Notes: a model not told the origin generated them from the letters alone. Shown: positions 12,484-21,913, numbered from the stretch's first letter. The stretch is 64,000 nucleotides of DNA from Sphingomonas sp. IC081 (GCF_006874585.1 NZ_CP029761.1:2491001-2555000); one strand, 5' to 3'. Translations and numbers: made by a program.

Positions 12484-12634
12484 TTAATTCTCCATGCTCC
12501 ACAGGAATGCCCTTTCGGGCTTTCCCATCTCAACGCTCAAACACCTGAAACTGCCGAAATGGCAAAAGGTCCGGAGCACAGCAACATGGTTGCCTGCGCC
12601 ATCCGGACTTGCCGCAAGTGTCAAGTGAACGGCG

Positions 12635-12663
12635 CGCTTAGACCGATTCGCAAGGCATGTCAA
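12635..12663 (-). promoter_or_regulatory. Proximal promoter of rpsM-rpsK-rpoA (P2)
   Basis: The minus strand reads TTGACA (12658-12663), 17 nt, TAAGCG (12635-12640). The same -35/-10 pair recurs at rplO and, with small changes, at rpsL. Transcription would start near 12628, giving a leader of about 145 nt before rpsM. Confidence 0.65.
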
Positions 12664-12798
12664 CGCCTGCAAACCTCGACTCCAGCGCTCGGGCTGCATG
12701 GCCCGATGTGCGACCTCATCGGCGCGACGAAGCGCGCGCACTGGCCGACGGATGCACTGCCGCTCTTCGGCGGGTCGCGCGGCACCCATGATAGATGG

Positions 12799-12827
12799 AT
12801 TATACCGCAATCCGCCGGCGCAGTCAA
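12799..12827 (-). promoter_or_regulatory. Distal sigma-70-like promoter of rpsM operon (P1)
   Basis: The minus strand carries TTGACT (12822-12827), a 17-nt spacer and TATAAT (12799-12804), very close to the textbook housekeeping consensus. It lies just past the SRPBCC gene's stop and about 160 bases upstream of P2. The 12484-12798 leader holds no gene I can support. Confidence 0.7.
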
Positions 12828-12881
12828 AGAAAGCGCCGCGCGCGCAATCACCTGCGTACAATGGCGCGGCATTTCTCCCCG

Positions 12882-13565
12882 TCAACGGCCGATGATCCGC
12901 GCCTTGCCGTCCGCCTTGGGCACTGGCGGCCCGGCCAGCTCGGCAGGCACGGCAGCCGCTTCAGGAATACCCTCGTCCATCGTTTCCGGCCGGAACGCCG
13001 CCGCGAATGAGCCCCCCAGTTTCTCCACCAGACGGCCCACCTGCTCGCCCAGCACGCCGTCGAACATCGGCGCCAGCTTTGCCGGGTCACCGCGGAAATA
13101 ACCGCCGACCACGTATTCGACGAGAACCTGCGTCCCGGTCTCATCCGGCTTGAACTGGAAGGTCAGCGTTGCCACCGCCGCGTCGGCCTGCAGCGGCCCG
13201 AGCGCGCCCGAGAGCCGAAGCGCCCTGCCCTTGTCAACGTAGATGGCCCGCATGTGCTCCACGCCGCCACGCGCACCTCCCTCGGCCCCAGCGGCGGCCG
13301 GCAGCACTTCGCAGAAACAGCCGCCAGGCCGGGCATCAAGCGTGAGATTGGCCGCATCGCCCGAATAGGTATGCTCCGAATCCCACCACTGCGACGGCTT
13401 CACCAACACCGCCCAGGTCTCTTCCGGCCCGACCGACACATGGGCAACGTAGCGCAGGACGATCCCGCGCTCGCTTACTTCCTGCACTTTGGCCTCAGCC
13501 GCGCCGGTAAAAGCCACACCCCATGCAGCCAGCGCCAACGCCGCGTACCTTGCAGAATTCATCAT
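12882..13565 (-). CDS. Exported SRPBCC-family protein
   Basis: A 227-aa protein with an N-terminal signal peptide (SARYAALALAAWGVAFTGAAEA, cleaved near AEA) and one START/SRPBCC-type domain. The domain shows the family pattern of an amphipathic N-terminal strand, then VGPEETWAVLVKPSQWWDSE, a Gly-rich turn and the long C-terminal helix MFDGVLGEQVGRLVEKLGG. Such folds bind hydrophobic ligands; no substrate can be named. ATG 13565 and 13562 are adjacent starts. It lies between the adk terminator and the rpsM promoter, a non-ribosomal insert in the superoperon. Confidence 0.75.
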   Translation of the reverse strand: MMNSARYAALALAAWGVAFTGAAEAKVQEVSERGIVLRYVAHVSVGPEETWAVLVKPSQWWDSEHTYSGDAANLTLDARPGGCFCEVLPAAAGAEGGARGGVEHMRAIYVDKGRALRLSGALGPLQADAAVATLTFQFKPDETGTQVLVEYVVGGYFRGDPAKLAPMFDGVLGEQVGRLVEKLGGSFAAAFRPETMDEGIPEAAAVPAELAGPPVPKADGKARIIGR

Positions 13566-13644
13566 CGTTTGCCCCGTCGAAACATCCGGGACATGACACG
13601 ACAAGCCCGGCGACACCGCAAGCCTAGCGCCCCATTCCGGATGC

Positions 13645-13675
13645 GAAAAGGGCCCGCGGTATTCCGCGAGCCCCT
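13645..13675 (-). terminator. Intrinsic terminator after adk
   Basis: On the minus strand a 10-bp stem GGGCTCGCGG/CCGCGGGCCC (one wobble, arms 13664-13673 and 13650-13659) is followed by TTTTC. It ends the rplO-secY-adk unit. Confidence 0.8.
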
Positions 13676-13682
13676 TGATGCA

Positions 13683-14330
13683 TCAGGATTTGAGCGCCGC
13701 CTCGATGGCAGCCGTCACATCATCCATTTCAGCCATTCCGTCGACCTTGGAGACGATCCCACGCTCCTCGTAGATCGGCAGGATCGGCGCGGTCTTGGCT
13801 CGGTACTCAGCCATGCGTGTGCGCACGGTCTCGGCATTGTCGTCCGGACGACGCTTGAACTCGGTACCGCCGCACTTGTCACACACACCCGGGACCTTGG
13901 GCTGTTCGAACTTGTCGTGGTAGCCCTTGCCGCACGTGGAGCAAGTGAAGCGACCGGTAATGCGCTCAACCAACGCGTCTTCGTTCACTTCGAGTTCCAC
14001 CACACGGTCGAGCTTGCGACCGCGTGCCGACAAGATCTCGTCGAGCGATTCGGCCTGCGCCGCCGTGCGCGGATAACCGTCGAAGATCGCGCCAACGCCG
14101 ACGCCCATCACATCGAGTTCCTCACCGATCAACGCCGAAACGATCGCGTCCGAAACCAGTTCGCCGCGATCCATGACCGCCTTCGCTTCCAGGCCGGTGG
14201 GCGTCCCCGCCTTGACGGCGGCGCGCAGCATGTCGCCAGTCGAAAGCTGGCGCATGCCGTGCTTTTCAACCAGACGCTGCGCCTGGGTGCCCTTGCCCGC
14301 CCCCGGCGGGCCCAACAGGATGATATTCAC
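13683..14330 (-). CDS. adk: Adenylate kinase
   Basis: Interconverts AMP+ATP and 2 ADP in the cytosol. Residues 7-16 are the P-loop GPPGAGKGTQ, DGYPRT follows, and the product is a 215-aa long-type enzyme. The LID domain holds four cysteines as CSTC and CDKC, the zinc-binding variant. It follows secY by 37 nt, as in the usual secY-adk order. Confidence 0.97.
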   Translation of the reverse strand: MNIILLGPPGAGKGTQAQRLVEKHGMRQLSTGDMLRAAVKAGTPTGLEAKAVMDRGELVSDAIVSALIGEELDVMGVGVGAIFDGYPRTAAQAESLDEILSARGRKLDRVVELEVNEDALVERITGRFTCSTCGKGYHDKFEQPKVPGVCDKCGGTEFKRRPDDNAETVRTRMAEYRAKTAPILPIYEERGIVSKVDGMAEMDDVTAAIEAALKS

Positions 14331-14367
14331 GCCTTAACCCCTCAATTATCCCTGGTCTGCACTGCAT

Positions 14368-15735
14368 TCAGCGCAGACGTCCCTTCAGCTTGGCCTTCTT
14401 GATCAGGTCGCCATACTGGTGCGCCAGCAAATGCGACTGGATCTGGGTGATGGTGTCGACCGTCACGTTGACGACGATCAGCAGGCTGGTGCCGCCCATG
14501 AACAGCAGCGGCAGACCGGTCATCGAGAGGAAGTACTCGGGAACGGTGCAAACCACGGTCAGGTACAGCGCGCCAATCACGGTCACGCGCGTCAACACGT
14601 AGTCCAGATAGTTGGCAGTGTTCTTGCCCGGACGGATGCCGGGGATGAAGCCGCCATTCTTCTTCAAGTTCTCGGCAGTCTCTTCGGGATTGAAGACGAC
14701 GGCGGTGTAGAAGAACGAAAAGAAGATGATGCCGCCGGCATAAAGCGCCATGTAGAGCGGCTTCCCGTGACCAAGGTACTGGTTGAGCGTGATGACAAGC
14801 TTGCCACCGAACGAATCGGGATTGAGCGACTTGCCGGCGAACTGCGTGATCGTCAGCGGCAACAACAGCAACGAGCTGGCGAAGATGGGCGGAATGACGC
14901 CAGCCGTGTTCAGCTTGAGCGGCAGGTGACTGCGGTCGGCCTGCATCATGCCGCGCTGGGTTGCGCGCTTGGGATACTGGATCAGCAGGCGGCGCTGGGC
15001 GCGCTCGAAGAAGCAGATACCCAGGATCATGCCGACCAGCAGCACGATGAGCGCGATAATCAGGATCGAACCCGTATCGCCGGCGCTGTACGCCTGGCCA
15101 AGGTTGCTGGCGAACGTCGGCATCTGCGCGACGATACCAGCCATGATGATCAGCGAAACGCCGTTGCCGATGCCGCGCGCGGTGATCTGCTCACCCAGCC
15201 ACAGCAGGAACATGGTTCCGCCAACCAGCGAGATAACCGCCCCGACGCGGAACACGAGGCCCGGATCGACGACGGCAGGCAGACCACTCGACGCGCCGTA
15301 GGCTTCAAGGCTCACGGCCAGGAACCAGCCCTGGATCGCGCAAAGCAGCACGGCACCGTAGCGCGTGTACTGGTTGAGCTTCTTGCGGCCGGCTTCGCCC
15401 TCCTTCTTCAGCGCCATCAGCGCCGGGTGCAGGGCCGCGGCCAGCTGAACCACGATCGAGGCGGTGATGTAAGGCATCACGCCGAGCGCAATCAGGCTCA
15501 TGCGCGAAAGCGAACCACCCGAGAAAGTGTTGAACAGGTCGAGAATGCCGCCCTGGGTCTTGTCGTAGAGCTTGGCGAGAATCACCGGGTTGACGCCCGG
15601 GAGCGGCACGAAGCTCAGGAAGCGGAAGACGATAAGCGCACCGATCGTGAACCAGATACGGTTCTTGAGTTCGGTGGCCTTCGAGAAATTGGCCAGGTTC
15701 AGCGAGCTGGCAACGTTGTCGGCGCGAGAAGCCAT
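14368..15735 (-). CDS. secY: Protein translocase subunit SecY
   Basis: Channel subunit of the Sec translocon, 455 aa with ten predicted transmembrane helices. Visible family segments are FRFLSFVPLPGVNP near the N-terminus (plug region), GVMPYITASI, the cytoplasmic loop motif PKRATQRGM and the C-terminal QYGDLIKKAKLKGR. It sits between rplO and adk. Confidence 0.98.
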   Translation of the reverse strand: MASRADNVASSLNLANFSKATELKNRIWFTIGALIVFRFLSFVPLPGVNPVILAKLYDKTQGGILDLFNTFSGGSLSRMSLIALGVMPYITASIVVQLAAALHPALMALKKEGEAGRKKLNQYTRYGAVLLCAIQGWFLAVSLEAYGASSGLPAVVDPGLVFRVGAVISLVGGTMFLLWLGEQITARGIGNGVSLIIMAGIVAQMPTFASNLGQAYSAGDTGSILIIALIVLLVGMILGICFFERAQRRLLIQYPKRATQRGMMQADRSHLPLKLNTAGVIPPIFASSLLLLPLTITQFAGKSLNPDSFGGKLVITLNQYLGHGKPLYMALYAGGIIFFSFFYTAVVFNPEETAENLKKNGGFIPGIRPGKNTANYLDYVLTRVTVIGALYLTVVCTVPEYFLSMTGLPLLFMGGTSLLIVVNVTVDTITQIQSHLLAHQYGDLIKKAKLKGRLR

Positions 15736-15969
15736 GACGATTGGTAATGCCTCGAATAGTCGGTTCGCACTTGCCTTAGCGACTGCGCGCAGGCTTGTCG
15801 AACCCCGGTTCTGGTCCGCTCATATAGACATTCGTCCAAGGTCTGAAAGACCCCTACCTGTCATTGCCCCTTGGAATCGGATATCCGATTGCCCGGAACG
15901 AAGAGAGGGCGAAGCGCCCGGCGCCCGCCCTCTCCCTATGAGCTATCGCGGATGCGATACCGCTCGGCC
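15736..15969 (-). other. rplO-secY intergenic region with hairpin and 16-bp palindrome
   Basis: A 234-base gap where the spc operon normally has little. On the minus strand the hairpin GAGAGGGCG/CGCCCTCTC follows rplO and is only weakly U-rich behind. Bases 15875-15890 form the perfect palindrome AATCGGATATCCGATT. Both suggest attenuation or an operator before secY; no firm promoter could be picked. Confidence 0.45.
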
Positions 15970-16449
15970 TCAGGCCTCGGCGGTTTCCTTGACAGGAACG
16001 ATCACCGAACCACCAGCCTTCTCGACGGCAGCAACGGCGCCCTTCGAGGCACCGGCGACGTTGAAGGTGACCTTGGCGGTCAGTTCACCCTTGGCGAGGA
16101 GGCGCACGCCATCCTTGCCGCCGCGAGCGAGACCTGCATCCTTAAGGGCGGCGTGGTCAACGGTGTTCGCGATATCGAGCTTGCCAGCATCGATCGCCTT
16201 CTGGATCATGCCCAGGTTCACTTCGGCGTAGTCGCTGGCGAACTTCTTGTTGCTGAAGCCGCGCTTCGGAAGACGCATGTGGAGCGGCATCTGGCCGCCC
16301 TCGAAGCCGTTGATCGAAACGCCCGAGCGCGCCTTCGCACCCTTCTGACCGCGGCCGGCAGTCTTGCCCTTGCCCGAACCGATGCCACGGCCCACGCGGA
16401 TGCGGCGGTGACGGGCGCCGGCGTTGTCACGGATGTCATTCAGTTTCAT
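15970..16449 (-). CDS. rplO: 50S ribosomal protein L15
   Basis: L15, 159 aa, starting [16 protein letters not shown]. The Gly-rich N-terminal segment [18 protein letters not shown] and [18 protein letters not shown] are diagnostic. ATG 16449 is chosen; a start three codons earlier has no advantage. The usual upstream neighbour rpmD is 3.3 kb away, with two unrelated genes between, and rplO has its own promoter. Confidence 0.98.
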   Translation of the reverse strand: MKLNDIRDNAGARHRRIRVGRGIGSGKGKTAGRGQKGAKARSGVSINGFEGGQMPLHMRLPKRGFSNKKFASDYAEVNLGMIQKAIDAGKLDIANTVDHAALKDAGLARGGKDGVRLLAKGELTAKVTFNVAGASKGAVAAVEKAGGSVIVPVKETAEA

Positions 16450-16494
16450 AATCTGCACTCGCTTTCGCTTTAAATCGCGCTTTAAGGAGGGCGC

Positions 16495-16523
16495 CGCTTA
16501 GGGGAAAGATTAAGGCTTGTCAC
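16495..16523 (-). promoter_or_regulatory. Promoter of rplO-secY-adk
   Basis: Minus strand GTGACA (16518-16523), 17 nt, TAAGCG (16495-16500), with the same -10 and spacing as the rpsM P2 promoter. It lies 46 bases upstream of rplO and explains how this segment is transcribed after being cut off from rpmD. Confidence 0.6.
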
Positions 16524-16579
16524 CCCTTAATGGGCGCGACAAGGCCCGAAAATCGGCTTTGCGCAGGCCAAAAGGCACT

Positions 16580-17947
16580 TCACGCCCCCCGCAAGCGGAT
16601 CATCACCTTGCCTTCTCCACCTTGCGGACGCCCTTCCGAATCGCGTCCAGGCAACCATTCAAGCACCGCGCGGCCCAGCTTGCAGATCTCGGCATCGAAT
16701 TCCGGCGACACGCTCTTCGGCGTGAACTCGCAGGACGCCATCTTGCCCATCGCATCCACCTTGAAGGTGAGCGAGTGGCGCGTCATTTCGTCCTTGTTAA
16801 AAATGGTGCCATAGCGATCACCGAGCTTCGCCAGTTCGCTGTTGAAGGTGCCCTTGCTTCCATCGGCAAGCTTCGGTCCTTCGGCCAATGCAGCATAGTC
16901 CTCAGACGAAACCATCGGCTTCATCCGCCGCACCATGCCCAGCCACCCCATCGAACGGGCGATTTGCATCGGAGAATCGCGATCAACGAGAGCCTGGCAC
17001 TGGGCGCCCGACGGGCTGGCATGACGAGCCAGCAGGAAACGCACAGCATCCCCCCGACGGTAGGCCATTGCCCATGCAAGCGGCGTCATTCCGAACAGAT
17101 CCGGCGCATCAAGAATAACAGAACTTTGGGCCACCTCGGCACCCGGCTTCGTAGACGCGATCCCCTTCTTCTGGCTGCGGGCTTCACCGTCGAGCATACG
17201 TCGCATCGCGGCAACGTTACCGCGCCGGGCAGCGTCGGCGAGTGTCGCTCCGATTGAGAGCGGGCCAAGATCAGGAAAGCCGTAATCACGTTTAGGCGCC
17301 TCACTGACGGCACGGACCATCGCGCCATGCGCCGAACCGACGTCCTTGCCCGCGGCATCGGCGTCCTGCGGTTCAAGCACGCGGCATACGTCTCGATAGG
17401 GATAGGCAGGATCACTAATCAGGGATTCATTGAACGCGCGCGCGAAGGCTACGAGCCCGTCGCCATGGGCACTATCCGGCGTGTCGCTGGCGATATCCGA
17501 AGGCTGGTCGCCAGGTTTAAGGCTGGGAACCGGCGAGGGCTCGCCGTCCTCACCATAATATGTCACCACCCGCGCCATACGCGGATTGAGACCGCCGCGC
17601 AGGGCGCAGAGCGCACCGAACTCGCGCGTGTCGATCCCCTCGACCGTGACCGCCGCAACCAGCCGGAAATCTCCGGCGGCGATTGCCTTCTGCGCTTCTT
17701 CGATAGGATCAGCGCGACCGGCAGCAAGCGTCGCCTTCAAGGCACGATCGGCACTGCGATAGCGCTCCAGCGTAACCGGATCCGCCAACGGATCGGCGCA
17801 AGGCGGCTCCGCTGCGGGGCTTTCCTCGACATAAGTCTCGTCCTCGCTCGATCCGCCTCCGCTACAAGCCGATACGGCGAGTGTGGCAATAATCAGCGAA
17901 GAGGCCGCGATGGTCCTGCGAAGCAAGGTGTCCCCCAGGGAATGCAT
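16580..17947 (-). CDS. Ankyrin-repeat-like lipoprotein with TonB-C-like tail
   Basis: A 455-aa predicted lipoprotein. The N-terminus has a hydrophobic stretch ending in a lipobox (ATLAVSACSGGG). Ankyrin-like repeats are visible in the middle: LGPLSIGATLADAARRGN with VAAMRRMLDGE, then DLFGMTPLAWAMAYRRGD with AVRFLLARH. The last 100 residues (TFKVDAMGKMASCEFTPKS through to KLGRAVLEWLPG and KVMIRLRG) look like the small TonB C-terminal/periplasmic energy-transducer fold. I chose ATG 17947 because it places the signal peptide first. It is one of two genes inserted between rpmD and rplO. No function is assigned. Confidence 0.65.
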   Translation of the reverse strand: MHSLGDTLLRRTIAASSLIIATLAVSACSGGGSSEDETYVEESPAAEPPCADPLADPVTLERYRSADRALKATLAAGRADPIEEAQKAIAAGDFRLVAAVTVEGIDTREFGALCALRGGLNPRMARVVTYYGEDGEPSPVPSLKPGDQPSDIASDTPDSAHGDGLVAFARAFNESLISDPAYPYRDVCRVLEPQDADAAGKDVGSAHGAMVRAVSEAPKRDYGFPDLGPLSIGATLADAARRGNVAAMRRMLDGEARSQKKGIASTKPGAEVAQSSVILDAPDLFGMTPLAWAMAYRRGDAVRFLLARHASPSGAQCQALVDRDSPMQIARSMGWLGMVRRMKPMVSSEDYAALAEGPKLADGSKGTFNSELAKLGDRYGTIFNKDEMTRHSLTFKVDAMGKMASCEFTPKSVSPEFDAEICKLGRAVLEWLPGRDSEGRPQGGEGKVMIRLRGA

Positions 17948-18054
17948 TGGTGTCGACGGGTTTCCGTTGCCGGAGACCGGCGCGCTTAGCACAACTCTCC
18001 AACGATAGTGGAGCATGACTTACGCCAAACCACAGCTTTTCGCCCGGTCTACAC

Positions 18055-19566
18055 TCAATTCCGCCGATTGCAGTCGCCCCAGACGTCGATCGTTTCTTCA
18101 TGAAGCCAGGAGGGGGTCATCACCCGCGCGACCAGACGGCAATTGCGCAAGGCATAAGCGCGCACCGGAACCAACGTCTCCCAGTTCACCGGGCCTTGCC
18201 AAGGCTTACTGGCCAGCACCACCGTCCCCGGCCGCTCCGCCAAAACCCGGCGCACTTCTCCCAGCGTCGACAGATGACTGACGTCTCGCTCGATCGCCTG
18301 GGCAAGATGCGGCGTGAACACGAGCGGCGTCACAAAACGATGGCCCGTAAGTGCGTAAAGCTGCACAGGCCCGTCATAGACGAACAACGGCGATCCATCG
18401 TCGTGCCTCTTGACGGCAGTCGCCAGCGCATCAATAGCCGCACGGGAACGCTGGGCATGCTCGAAATCCAACGCCTGCGTGTCGCGCATTGCCAGGAACA
18501 CCAGCACCCCCAATGCCAGCGCCCCCGTCCATCGCCCGGCGAGGAACCCTCCTGCAGCTACCGACAACGGCACGAGAATCGGGAGCGCGTAATGGAGATA
18601 GAAGTTCGGAACCGAAACTAGCCCCATGAGCGCCGCCAGCAACCAACCTGCCAGAAACCTGCGCTCATCCCGAGCCATCGTCGGCAAGCTCAGCACAAAC
18701 AACATAATGAATGGCGCCAGCATCACGAACATGATCAACGCTCGGATCATCGAGGACGCTGTGTCGATAGGCTTGTGAAAGTTCGCACCGATCATCGCTT
18801 GTAGCCAAATCGTTCCATAGCCCGCCAAGCCGTAACCAGCAGCAACGGCGAGCGTAGGCAACGCACCAACCAACAACCACCCCGCAATGACGGCCGTCTT
18901 GCACAGGCTTCCGTGCGGCCCACGCCACAGAACGTGCGTTGCATAAAGACCAAGCCAGACACATTCGAACAGGCTGGTCTGCTTAATCGTGATCGCACAA
19001 CCGCCCATCACCATCGCCGCGAAGCTCCGCCAGTCAACCCTGCCTTCGCTCAGGCTAGCCGCGCACTCCAAAATCAGCAGAGCAGCGCTGGCCACGAACA
19101 AGTTATACCAGATCGGCGCCTGGCCAAAGAAACCCTGTGCCTGTTCCAGCCAGAGTAGATAGCCAAGACCGCAAAAGATCCCGGCCTTCTCCCCATGCCA
19201 GCGGGCCGCGATGCGCGAAATAATAAGAGCCGTCCCTGCCGCGAAAACCGTTGCCACCGCCTGGTAGGCAAGAGGCGCATCTGACAGGCCCGTTATCAGA
19301 TAATAGACAAAGAACAGCCCCCATGGCTTCCGATCCCACACGTCCACATACGGAATGGCACCATGGTGCATGGCAATGCCTACCGTCTGGTAGAAGACCT
19401 CGTCGATGTGGACATTCGGATCACCGAAAGTGCTTGCCCGAAGCAACCCGGCGACAACCAAGAACAGGCTTGCCGGTGCCAACTTAGCCCAGCCCCAACA
19501 CTTTCGACCAAAAGAAGACGCACGATCGCGATCCTGCGAGGCATCACAAGTCGCGGCTGAACTCAC
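18055..19566 (-). CDS. Membrane glycosyltransferase, GT39/ArnT-like (PMT superfamily)
   Basis: About 503 aa with some eleven hydrophobic helices. Right after the first helix comes DPNVHIDEVFYQTVG and YVDVWDRKPWGLFFVYYLI, the acidic periplasmic loop and K-P pair typical of PMT-like lipid-linked glycosyltransferases, which use polyprenyl-phosphate sugars to modify glycans or proteins. The start is uncertain. The frame is open back to a TTG at 19677, but a terminator ends at 19688, so a promoter must fit between; GTG 19566 (or TTG 19602) leaves room for TTGGGT-18-TATTCC. Acceptor and sugar are unknown. Confidence 0.75.
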   Translation of the reverse strand: MSSAATCDASQDRDRASSFGRKCWGWAKLAPASLFLVVAGLLRASTFGDPNVHIDEVFYQTVGIAMHHGAIPYVDVWDRKPWGLFFVYYLITGLSDAPLAYQAVATVFAAGTALIISRIAARWHGEKAGIFCGLGYLLWLEQAQGFFGQAPIWYNLFVASAALLILECAASLSEGRVDWRSFAAMVMGGCAITIKQTSLFECVWLGLYATHVLWRGPHGSLCKTAVIAGWLLVGALPTLAVAAGYGLAGYGTIWLQAMIGANFHKPIDTASSMIRALIMFVMLAPFIMLFVLSLPTMARDERRFLAGWLLAALMGLVSVPNFYLHYALPILVPLSVAAGGFLAGRWTGALALGVLVFLAMRDTQALDFEHAQRSRAAIDALATAVKRHDDGSPLFVYDGPVQLYALTGHRFVTPLVFTPHLAQAIERDVSHLSTLGEVRRVLAERPGTVVLASKPWQGPVNWETLVPVRAYALRNCRLVARVMTPSWLHEETIDVWGDCNRRN

Positions 19567-19687
19567 CGCCCTAACGCAGTTCGATAACAAAGCCCCGTCC
19601 AAAGCAGCCTCTTTCAGGCCCAGGAATATCCGATCTTGGTTAACGAACCCAACCCTTTTCCCTAGGTAACGCCTCAACCTGGCAAAT

Positions 19688-19718
19688 AAAAAGGCCCCGG
19701 CGTTTCCACCGGAGCCCT
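19688..19718 (-). terminator. Intrinsic terminator after rpmD
   Basis: On the minus strand GGCTCCGG (19709-19716) pairs with CCGGGGCC (19693-19700, one wobble) followed by TTTTTATTT. It ends the S10-spc transcription unit right after rpmD, before the two inserted genes. Confidence 0.8.
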
Positions 19719-19744
19719 TTCATAACAGCCATAAGGCCGGTCGA

Positions 19745-19921
19745 TCAGTCGACCACCGCAACCATGTGCGGAAGCTTGGCGATCGCACCGCGGACTTCCG
19801 CAGTGTCTTCCAGTTCGACGATCTTGTGCATCTTACCGAGGCCCAGACCGATCAGGATCTTCTTCTGGTTCTCGGGACGACGGATCGGCGAACCGATCTG
19901 CTTGATCTTGATCTTCGCCAT
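19745..19921 (-). CDS. rpmD: 50S ribosomal protein L30
   Basis: A 58-aa L30 starting [19 protein letters not shown], with the family core [17 protein letters not shown] and ending MVAVVD. Length and position (6 nt after rpsE) are those of the spc operon. The next gene in most bacteria would be rplO, but a terminator follows here. Confidence 0.97.
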   Translation of the reverse strand: MAKIKIKQIGSPIRRPENQKKILIGLGLGKMHKIVELEDTAEVRGAIAKLPHMVAVVD

Positions 19922-19927
19922 GACTGA

Positions 19928-20632
19928 TTACTCCGCGATGGCTTCGGCAGCGGCTTCCGCCTCTGCCTCGCTGGCGCCGCCACGACCGAGAAGGTCAGCG
20001 ACCTTCTTGCCACGACGCTGGGCAACCGACTTCGGCGAAGTCTGGTTGGTCAGCGCGTCGAAGGTGGCGCGGATCATGTTGTACGGATTCGAGGTGCCGA
20101 CCGACTTGGTCACGACGTCATGGACACCCAAGCTCTCGAACACGGCGCGCATCGGGCCACCGGCGATGATGCCGGTACCAGCGGGAGCCGTACGCACGTT
20201 CACCTTGCCGGCGCCGAAGTGGCCCTTGCCGTCATGGTGCAGGGTGCGACCGTCCTTGAGCGGCACGCGAACCATCTTCTTCTTTGCAGAAGCAGTGGCC
20301 TTCGTGATCGCTTCAGGCACTTCGCGAGCCTTGGCGTGGCCGAAGCCGACGCGGCCCTTGCCGTCGCCAACGACGACGAGAGCTGCGAAACCAAAGCGCT
20401 TACCGCCCTTCACGGTCTTCGAAACGCGGTTGATGTGGACGAGCTTCTCGATGAGCTCCTCGCCCTGTTCTTCCTCGTTGTTGCCACGGCCGCCACGGCG
20501 GTCGTCGCGACGGCCACGGCCGCCACGCTCGCCGCGTTCGCCACGGCCGCGACCGCGACCGCGACCTTCACGGACTTCCTGGCCGCCTTCGGCCGGGACG
20601 TCGGTCTGGATTTCGGTGTTTGCGTCAGCCAT
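19928..20632 (-). CDS. rpsE: 30S ribosomal protein S5 with RG-rich N-terminal extension
   Basis: S5, 234 aa, against about 167 in E. coli. The conserved core starts near residue 58 ([19 protein letters not shown]) and includes the loop [19 protein letters not shown] and the segment [13 protein letters not shown]. The first 57 residues are low-complexity: an acidic start, then runs of [25 protein letters not shown] and an acidic EEEQGEE. The extension should be disordered and could contact RNA. It overlaps nothing and is 2 nt from rplR. Confidence 0.97.
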   Translation of the reverse strand: MADANTEIQTDVPAEGGQEVREGRGRGRGRGERGERGGRGRRDDRRGGRGNNEEEQGEELIEKLVHINRVSKTVKGGKRFGFAALVVVGDGKGRVGFGHAKAREVPEAITKATASAKKKMVRVPLKDGRTLHHDGKGHFGAGKVNVRTAPAGTGIIAGGPMRAVFESLGVHDVVTKSVGTSNPYNMIRATFDALTNQTSPKSVAQRRGKKVADLLGRGGASEAEAEAAAEAIAE

Positions 20633-20634
20633 GA

Positions 20635-20973
20635 TCAGAACTCCAGCCCGCCTTCACGGGCGGCTTCGGCCAGCGCCTTGACGCGGCCATGGAAGAGGAA
20701 ACCGCCACGGTCGAACACTACCGAGGTAATACCCGCCTTCTTGGCGGCCTCGGCGAGTTCCTTGCCAACGCGGGTAGCGGCATCCTTGTCGGTGCCCTTG
20801 CCGCCAAGGGTATTGGCGGCGGCCAGCGTACGGCCCTGCGCATCGTCGATGATCTGCGCATAGATGTGACGGCCGGTGCGGTGCACCGACAGGCGAGGAC
20901 GGCCACCCGAACGGGCCTTCAGGGCCGTGCGGACGCGACGAGCGCGGCGCGCGAAAAGGGAAAGCTTGGCCAT
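20635..20973 (-). CDS. rplR: 50S ribosomal protein L18
   Basis: 5S rRNA-binding L18, 112 aa. Conserved segments are the basic N-terminus [30 protein letters not shown], and the C-terminal [20 protein letters not shown] with AREGGLEF. Its start shares one base with the rplF stop (TAATG), so translation is coupled. Confidence 0.98.
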   Translation of the reverse strand: MAKLSLFARRARRVRTALKARSGGRPRLSVHRTGRHIYAQIIDDAQGRTLAAANTLGGKGTDKDAATRVGKELAEAAKKAGITSVVFDRGGFLFHGRVKALAEAAREGGLEF

Positions 20974-21506
20974 TACTTCTTCTTCCCTTCCTTGCGGAAG
21001 ATGAACTCGCCACGGTACTTGATACCCTTGCCCTTGTAGGGTTCGGGCTTGCGCCAGCGGCGAATTTCGGCCGCAAGCTGGCCGACCTTCTGCTTGTCAA
21101 TACCAGAGATCTCGACCGTGGTGTTATCCGGGGTCTTGACCTCGATGCCTTCCGGCACAGCGATGTCGACGTCGTGCGAGTAGCCGAGCTGGAGCTTCAG
21201 GTTCTTGCCCTGAGCCGCGGCACGGTAGCCGACGCCCTTGATCTCGAGGACCTTGGAGAAGCCGTTGGTAACGCCTTCAACCAGATTCGAGACGAGGGTG
21301 CGCTGCATGCCCCAGTGGCTGCGGGCAGCCTTGGACTGGTTGGCAGGCTGAACGGCAATCGAACCTTCCTCGACCGCGTAGGTCACGAGGTCCGACAGAC
21401 CCAGGGTCAGGGTGCCCTTTGGGCCCTTGACGCTGAGGACGCCGTTGTCGATGGCGGCAGTAACCCCGCCAGGGATCACAACCGGCTTTTTGCCGATGCG
21501 GCTCAT
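20973..21506 (-). CDS. rplF: 50S ribosomal protein L6
   Basis: L6, 177 aa, starting [15 protein letters not shown], with two L6 repeats and the C-terminal signature [19 protein letters not shown]. Start and stop share single bases with the rpsH stop and rplR start, so the three genes are translated as a chain. Confidence 0.98.
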   Translation of the reverse strand: MSRIGKKPVVIPGGVTAAIDNGVLSVKGPKGTLTLGLSDLVTYAVEEGSIAVQPANQSKAARSHWGMQRTLVSNLVEGVTNGFSKVLEIKGVGYRAAAQGKNLKLQLGYSHDVDIAVPEGIEVKTPDNTTVEISGIDKQKVGQLAAEIRRWRKPEPYKGKGIKYRGEFIFRKEGKKK

Positions 21507-21901
21507 CAGAACACCTCCGCCAGCACTTCGCCGCCGACGTTCTGCGAACGTGCTTCGGCATCCGAGAGCACGCCGCGCGGCGTCGAGACGATGGTGATGC
21601 CGAGACCGTTGCGCACAACCGGGAGTTCCTTCGAACCCGAGTAGACGCGGCGGCCAGGCTTGGAGACGCGGGCGATGTGCTTGATAGCGGCTTCGCCCTC
21701 GAAATACTTCAGCTCGATGCGCAGCTGCGGGTGGGCACCAGTGGCGTCATCGCTAAAACCACGGATGTAACCTTCACGCTGCAGAACTTCGAGCACGCGC
21801 GCACGCAGCTTGCTGGCGGGAGAAAGGACCGAGTCCTTCTTCGCCTGCTGGCCGTTGCGGATGCGGGTGAGCATATCACCCAGGGGATCGGTCAATGCCA
21901 T
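21506..21901 (-). CDS. rpsH: 30S ribosomal protein S8
   Basis: S8, 131 aa, starting [18 protein letters not shown]; the C-terminal part holds [17 protein letters not shown]8 binds helix 21 of 16S rRNA and represses the spc operon in enterics; no S8-like target is obvious here. TGATG overlap with rplF. Confidence 0.98.
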   Translation of the reverse strand: MALTDPLGDMLTRIRNGQQAKKDSVLSPASKLRARVLEVLQREGYIRGFSDDATGAHPQLRIELKYFEGEAAIKHIARVSKPGRRVYSGSKELPVVRNGLGITIVSTPRGVLSDAEARSQNVGGEVLAEVF

Positions 21902-21913
21902 TGCTTCTAACCC

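Noticed and set aside
12484..12885. Minus-strand frame covering the rpsM leader
   Set aside because: It contains two promoters and no coding signature.
16580..17947. TonB protein
   Set aside because: The C-terminal resemblance is weak, and there is no proline-rich spanning region or N-terminal anchor helix of TonB; a lipobox is present instead.
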